Shown piece by piece: positions 6,270 to 8,833 of a stretch of DNA of 8,833 nucleotides. Under the pieces are notes generated by a model, which did not search any database, was not told the origin of the DNA, and saw only the letters and a program-made list of their open reading frames with translations. Position 1 is the stretch's first letter. Each line of letters starts with the position of its first letter. The position numbers and the translations under genes were made by a program. Source of the DNA: JBJXFK01 sp046155505 (lineage in GTDB: Bacteria; Planctomycetota; Phycisphaerae; UBA1845; Fen-1342); the NCBI GenBank assembly GCA_046155505.1, contig JBJXFK010000264.1:1-8833 (forward strand), written 5' to 3'.

Positions 6270-6297
6270 GTAAGAAAAACCACGGTGTTTTTCTTAC
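6270..6297 (-). terminator. Probable terminator of the abiE operon
   Basis: GTAAGAAAAAC (6270-6280) and GTTTTTCTTAC (6287-6297) form a perfect 11-bp stem with a six-base loop. It begins 22 bp past the toxin stop codon. The 3' arm on the minus strand is U-rich but inside the stem, so it is not a textbook intrinsic terminator. It is symmetric and could act in either direction. Confidence 0.5.
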
Positions 6298-6318
6298 GAC
6301 TCCGAGCGGCCGTCGCGG

Positions 6319-7281
6319 TCAAAGGAGCGGCTTCAGCGACTGGAATGTGGCCTGGACTTCCGCCCACGTCGGGAGGGGTCCGTAGCAGAGAACTCGACAT
6401 TGTTCCTCATACTGCGGCCCGATGACCGCAGCGAGTTGAGTCGGTGGGAAGATGGCGTCACTCTTGCTGAACGTCATTTCGTCCGGGTGGAAATAGCTCT
6501 TCGCAAAGTGGGCGCGGCTGATCGCGTCGTAATCTGCCTTTATCTGCCCGTATTCATCCGTCCGGAGCATCGCGAGGACTTCCGGCTGCGCCGCGAGTTG
6601 CGATAGGTCGTAATAGTGGCGCGCGTAAGTTCCGAGGGGCTGGCCGTCCCGCTTGAGCAGCTCAACTTTGCTGTGAATGGCGAACATCTTCTCGACGAAG
6701 GTGCGCCGAAAGTGCAGCAGCCGCATCGGAAAAGTCCCCTCGTCGTCGGCTCCGAGCGATTGACCCGTCTCACCCAGAAACAGTCCCAGGAACGACTGTA
6801 ATTGCAAGACCGCAGTCGGTTCGCGTCCGCTTGCGGTCCCGGCTTCGAGCAAGACCCTGTTGACGACTTCGCCCGGACCACCAAAGCGCTGCTCGTATGC
6901 GAATCGGTCGATCCGACCGAACCCGCCAATGGTCTGACCTTCGGCGGCCATGAGCGTGAGCGCGGAATGGGCGGCGATCGCGTCACGCAGGCGCTTGAGT
7001 TCGCGGTCAATCCCACGCTTACTCGGCGGCGGCTTGAACGTCGCCGGGTCGAGAAAAATATCGATGTCTTCCGAGAATCGTTGAATCAGGTTCCAACCTT
7101 TTGAGAGGCTGGTTCCGCCCTTGAAGATGACATGCTCGCCGGCAGTGTCGGCGATGACGCGCAGTGCCTCCGTGACGTAGTAGTCCTTCTCGATGAGTGC
7201 CGGACGCAGGCCACGGGGGCGAAAGTGCTCCGCCGTCCGCAGAATTGCCTGCTCGAAGTCGGCGTGTTCAAAGAGCTTCAT
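6319..7281 (-). CDS. abiEii: AbiEii-type nucleotidyltransferase toxin
   Basis: This 320-residue protein starts at the ATG at 7281 (AAGGAG at 7292-7297, ten bases upstream), where the typical family N-terminus begins. It has the nucleotidyltransferase signature FKGGTSLSKGW (53-63) followed by SEDIDIFL (70-77), giving the metal-binding Asp72 and Asp74. EKDYYVTEAL (31-40), VEKMFAIHSK (196-205, conserved Lys198) and ARHYYDL (220-226, Asp225) match the remaining family motifs. All key residues are present and the length is normal, so it should be active. Related toxins transfer nucleotides to RNA targets such as tRNA acceptor ends and arrest growth; the AbiE system gives phage abortive infection and stabilises mobile DNA. 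Its start overlaps the antitoxin stop by 14 bp, implying translational coupling. Target and nucleotide specificity cannot be read from the sequence. Confidence 0.92.
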   Translation of the reverse strand: MKLFEHADFEQAILRTAEHFRPRGLRPALIEKDYYVTEALRVIADTAGEHVIFKGGTSLSKGWNLIQRFSEDIDIFLDPATFKPPPSKRGIDRELKRLRDAIAAHSALTLMAAEGQTIGGFGRIDRFAYEQRFGGPGEVVNRVLLEAGTASGREPTAVLQLQSFLGLFLGETGQSLGADDEGTFPMRLLHFRRTFVEKMFAIHSKVELLKRDGQPLGTYARHYYDLSQLAAQPEVLAMLRTDEYGQIKADYDAISRAHFAKSYFHPDEMTFSKSDAIFPPTQLAAVIGPQYEEQCRVLCYGPLPTWAEVQATFQSLKPLL

Positions 7282-8026
7282 GCTTGCGACGCTCCTTCGC
7301 GTGCCACGAGCGGGCTGTTCGCAGTCCGGCCAGCTTACCGAAGTCAAAACGGGAAAACGGATTCAGTGATGCCCGCAGATTCTTCAACGCCGCAGGTCGC
7401 TGGCCCAACTCGTCGCCCAACGCACCGAGCACCGCGCGGACGCGCGGCGGCTCGGTGCTTGCAACCTGAAGCAGCCGCCCGAACCGGCCCGATTCCCGCA
7501 GCAGTTCGAGCACCCGTTTGATGGTCGCCGCATCGCTAAGCTCGCTGTCCTCAAAGCCGTTCCGCAGCAGGTCGAGTAGTGCGGCGTCAGATTCCGAGAG
7601 CTTGGCCCACGCTTCGGGGCGACGGGCATGGACAACCGTATTCTGGCCTACGAGTTTTCGGGGGAGGCTCAGCGCACTCGTCGCCAACTCATTCCTAGCG
7701 GACGTTTGCGTCGTGAAGCCTAGGAGGCTCGCAGCCGAAAGCCCCGACGGGAAGACCGACGTTTGTCGGGCCGCGAGCTTCTGAATGGTCGCCGGATTCG
7801 GCAGACTCTTGCCGAAGCTCGTCTCACGAGAGCGGTAATACACGCCCTTGCTCAGTCGTTCGATGAAACCGGCCTTTGCCAAACGCGAAAGCGCTTGTGC
7901 GGCAGCGGTGAAGGGCAGGTCGCGGAAGTCGTCGAGCCGCCAGATTCGCTCGCCTGCCTGCTCAATGCGACCACGCACCACGGCGGCGAAGTTTCGAGCA
8001 CGGGGTTTCGATGTTGCGGTTCTCAC
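7268..8026 (-). CDS. abiEi: AbiEi-type antitoxin and autorepressor
   Basis: This protein has 252 residues if started at the GTG at 8026. The frame is open back to an ATG at 8161, but that would place the promoter and operator (8033-8086) inside the gene. The N-terminal region (about 13-65) is a winged helix of the AbiEi/DUF6088 kind: RGRIEQAGERIWRLDDFRD, then ALSRLAKAGFIERLSKGVYY with the wing ending in RSR. The middle (about 80-150) and a helical C-terminal part (150-252) complete the usual antitoxin layout, with a basic tail WHAKERRKHEAL. Members of this family neutralise AbiEii and repress the operon by binding paired inverted sites with the winged helix. The 14-bp overlap with the toxin gene ensures coupled synthesis. 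No ribosome-binding site precedes the GTG, and the predicted transcription start coincides with it, so a leaderless message is possible. Confidence 0.85.
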   Translation of the reverse strand: MRTATSKPRARNFAAVVRGRIEQAGERIWRLDDFRDLPFTAAAQALSRLAKAGFIERLSKGVYYRSRETSFGKSLPNPATIQKLAARQTSVFPSGLSAASLLGFTTQTSARNELATSALSLPRKLVGQNTVVHARRPEAWAKLSESDAALLDLLRNGFEDSELSDAATIKRVLELLRESGRFGRLLQVASTEPPRVRAVLGALGDELGQRPAALKNLRASLNPFSRFDFGKLAGLRTARSWHAKERRKHEAL

Positions 8027-8032
8027 ACAGGG

Positions 8033-8062
8033 AGTATCGGCTACGTTGCCGGATAGTGTCAA
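8033..8062 (-). promoter_or_regulatory. Promoter of the abiE operon
   Basis: On the minus strand a consensus -35 TTGACA (8062-8057) is followed, after 18 bp, by GATACT (8038-8033), four of six matches to TATAAT. The expected start is near 8026, the first base of the GTG proposed for the antitoxin. The -35 box lies in the left arm of the operator, as expected for autorepression. Confidence 0.6.
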
Positions 8063-8086
8063 GTTTTGTTGCAATAAAACTTGACA
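8057..8086. promoter_or_regulatory. Perfect 11-bp-arm operator of the abiE operon
   Basis: TGTCAAGTTTT (8057-8067) and AAAACTTGACA (8076-8086) are perfectly complementary around GTTGCAAT. The AT-rich element stands out from its GC-rich surroundings and overlaps the -35 box of the abiE promoter. AbiEi antitoxins are known to repress by binding inverted repeats in their own promoter, which fits this site. Confidence 0.8.
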
Positions 8087-8107
8087 TACGCCCGTGCCTG
8101 CCAAACG

Positions 8108-8127
8108 AAAAAGCCCTTCACGGGGGC
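8108..8127 (-). terminator. Probable intrinsic terminator of the 8490-8158 reading frame
   Basis: On the minus strand GCCC (8127-8124), a seven-base loop, and GGGC (8116-8113) are followed directly by five T residues (8112-8108). The stem is short but all G-C. It lies about 30 bp past the TGA at 8158, supporting that frame as a real gene end, and isolates the abiE promoter from transcription arriving from the right. Confidence 0.5.
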
Positions 8128-8394
8128 GACAGGCCGCGATGGTGCGGCACGCGACCGTCATGGGCAGTCACCCTGACGGCACTCGCCGTCGTCAAGGGTG
8201 CCTGTCGAATCGGTTGGCGCGAGCCGGCGCGCGAGAACGAGCAGAGCATCACGGCTTGCCGCGTCGAGCGCCTGCCAGAGTCCAGCGAACTCCACCAATT
8301 GTGCGTCGCTCTCTGCAAGTGGAGCGGCAAGTGATTCTTGGCTCGTGTCGCAACTCTTGGTACCATCGTTCGTTACATGCTCGCCTGTCGGGAT

Positions 8395-8436
8395 TTTGTA
8401 AACCGCAGGTTCCGGGTTCAAATCCCGGCGGTGGCT
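8395..8436 (+). other. tRNA-Thr(UGU) 3' half: candidate integration (att) site
   Basis: The sequence reads as the 3' half of a tRNA: seven-base anticodon loop TTTGTAA (8395-8401) with anticodon TGT at 8397-8399, 3' anticodon strand ACCGC, five-base variable loop AGGTT, T-arm CCGGG-TTCAAAT-CCCGG (8412-8428), acceptor strand CGGTGGC (8429-8435) and discriminator T. The 5' half is absent: the five bases before the loop (GGGAT) cannot pair with ACCGC, and no matching GCCACCG acceptor strand is seen to the left. A fragment cut in the anticodon loop and running to the tRNA 3' end is the typical identity segment of tyrosine-recombinase att sites. By polarity, mobile-element DNA should lie to the left of it; DNA to the right is former chromosome if this is attR, or still element if it is an unintegrated attP. 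Confidence 0.8.
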
Positions 8437-8453
8437 GTGCTCCACGAGCGAGC

Positions 8454-8483
8454 TGGCACGCGCGGCGGGCCCGCCGCGTGCCA
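8454..8483. repeat. GC-rich hairpin between the tRNA scar and the PIN gene
   Basis: CGCGGCGGG (8461-8469) pairs with CCCGCCGCG (8470-8478), and outside a two-base CG bulge TGGCA (8454-8458) pairs with TGCCA (8479-8483). It starts four bases after the PIN gene stop. No T-run follows on either strand. Probably an RNA 3'-end structure or an accessory site for recombination. Confidence 0.5.
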
Positions 8484-8486
8484 CGA

Positions 8487-8706
8487 TCAATCACGTTTTT
8501 GGTTCAGCCGATTCAAGGCCGCGTCCATTAGTGCCCGCGAGATCGCAAAGTCCGTCGCGCGCAACTGGTCGATAACCCGGGCAAAGTCGATCATGCGTTT
8601 TTCTGCCGCACGTTCGAGCAAGCCAAGTGTTCCGGTCGTCGCAAGTCCGCGCTCCGCGGCGACTCGCCGCGCGGCACGATCGTCTGCAAGCAGCAAGTCG
8701 GCGCGA
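8487..8706 (-). pseudogene. Truncated DUF3368 PIN-domain toxin, C-terminal half
   Basis: The frame reads RADLLLADDRAARRVAAERG, then LATTGTLGLLERAAEKRMID and ends near RALMDAALNRLNQKRD before TGA. LLLADDRAAR (second acidic cluster of the PIN nuclease) followed by TGTLGLL is diagnostic of the DUF3368 family, paired in nature with UPF0175-type antitoxins. About the first 90 residues, including the first catalytic Asp and the central acidic residue, are missing. Upstream of codon L (8708-8706) the frame stays open but enters the inverted repeat and translates to Gly/Pro/Arg-rich sequence unlike any PIN domain. The gene was therefore cut exactly at the repeat boundary. An internal TTG at 8696 is not a believable start. 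No partner antitoxin remains in the window. It should be inactive. Confidence 0.8.
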
Positions 8707-8833
8707 AGGTAAGCGTCCGGTGAACCCCGTGGGCAGTCGCGCTGGGGTGGAAGTGCGGCGGCGCGACCCGGCCGCAGGCGGATCAGGCCGGGGTGGACGC
8801 GACCCCCGCTACCGGCAGCAGCTCCGCCAGACG
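8707..8833 (-). repeat. Right copy of 127-bp perfect terminal inverted repeat
   Basis: It is the exact reverse complement of 1-127. It interrupts the PIN gene at 8706/8707. The outward frame from the GTG at 8720 stays open for 38 codons to the window edge, with AAGG about ten bases upstream, and may be the 5' end of a gene on a longer repeat. On this side the repeat clearly invaded or replaced coding DNA, suggesting it is the end of a mobile element or a rearranged telomere-like end. Confidence 0.95.

Larger units (their letters stand above)
5959..6318. other. Intergenic region with stacked inverted repeats
   Basis: This 360-bp gap between the AbiE toxin gene and the small minus-strand gene holds no credible gene. 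It contains an eight-A run at 6064-6071, ATTGTGC-type sites at 6132-6138, 6163-6169 and 6189-6195, and the two hairpins annotated separately at 6235-6262 and 6270-6297. It probably serves as terminator for abiE and promoter/operator for the next gene. Confidence 0.55.
8158..8490 (-). pseudogene. Remnant ORF at the tRNA scar, possibly integrase-associated
   Basis: The frame is open for 110 codons from an ATG at 8490, but its first half translates the GC hairpin (8454-8483) and the tRNA fragment (8395-8436, read backwards as RRDLNPEPAVYKI), which is not normal coding sequence. After the scar no ATG, GTG or TTG with a ribosome-binding site leads into the rest. The C-terminal part (SDAQLVEFAGLWQALDAASR then DALLVLARRLA) is a plausible pair of amphipathic helices. 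It resembles short tails I remember next to tyrosine recombinases. A terminator follows the stop. The most economical reading is the 3' end of an integrase-linked gene whose 5' part was lost by recombination or begins unusually. No integrase catalytic residues are present. Confidence 0.4.

Noticed and set aside
1..8833. CRISPR array, rRNA or reverse transcriptase/retron
   Set aside because: No regularly spaced direct repeats of CRISPR length, no rRNA-like conserved stretches, and no reverse-transcriptase motif in any plausible frame.

Overview
The window is GC-rich DNA that looks like the core of a plasmid or an integrated plasmid. The likely source is a member of the Planctomycetota. That placement rests on remembered resemblance of three proteins to planctomycete families (the ParA variant with DLDPAAGAT, the winged-helix Rep-like protein with NPAGFFATVVRRGLWHV, and the MQYRCVATSV protein); no search was run.

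Layout, left to right. A 127-bp sequence (1-127) recurs exactly, in reverse complement, at the far right end (8707-8833), so the window is bounded by a perfect inverted repeat. A conserved protein of unknown function (132-755, minus) ends 4 bp inside the left repeat. About 1.56 kb (776-2339) then holds no convincing gene, but has several hairpins and a 15-bp triplicate. Next is a two-gene minus-strand partition operon: ParA ATPase (2797-3738) and a ribbon-helix-helix partner (2340-2816). A 575-bp divergent intergenic region (3739-4313) is packed with inverted repeats and copies of TTCCCGC, and contains a minus-strand terminator. It is the best candidate for centromere and origin. It separates parA from the only plus-strand gene, a putative replication initiator (4314-5654). 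A small unknown minus-strand gene (5611-5958) overlaps the rep 3' end. An AbiE-type toxin-antitoxin operon follows (toxin 6319-7281, antitoxin 7268-8026), with a promoter and a perfect 11-bp-arm operator at 8033-8086.

The right end is a recombination scar. The 3' half of a tRNA-Thr(UGU) gene, cut at the anticodon loop (8395-8436), is the classic footprint of a tyrosine-recombinase attachment site. Beside it is an ORF that lacks a plausible own start and probably derives from an integrase-neighbour gene. Beyond it is the catalytic C-terminal half of a DUF3368 PIN toxin, cut off exactly where the inverted repeat begins. No integrase gene is present.

Together these describe a replication and partition module (Rep, ParA, RHH protein, parS-like repeats) with an addiction/defence cargo (AbiE) and tRNA-directed integration history. 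The window is either a linear or IR-flanked replicon, or the unique stretch between two inverted copies of a longer repeat. The exact 127-bp length favours an assembly-graph explanation for where the outer ends fall, while the inner junctions at 127/128 and 8706/8707 should be real.
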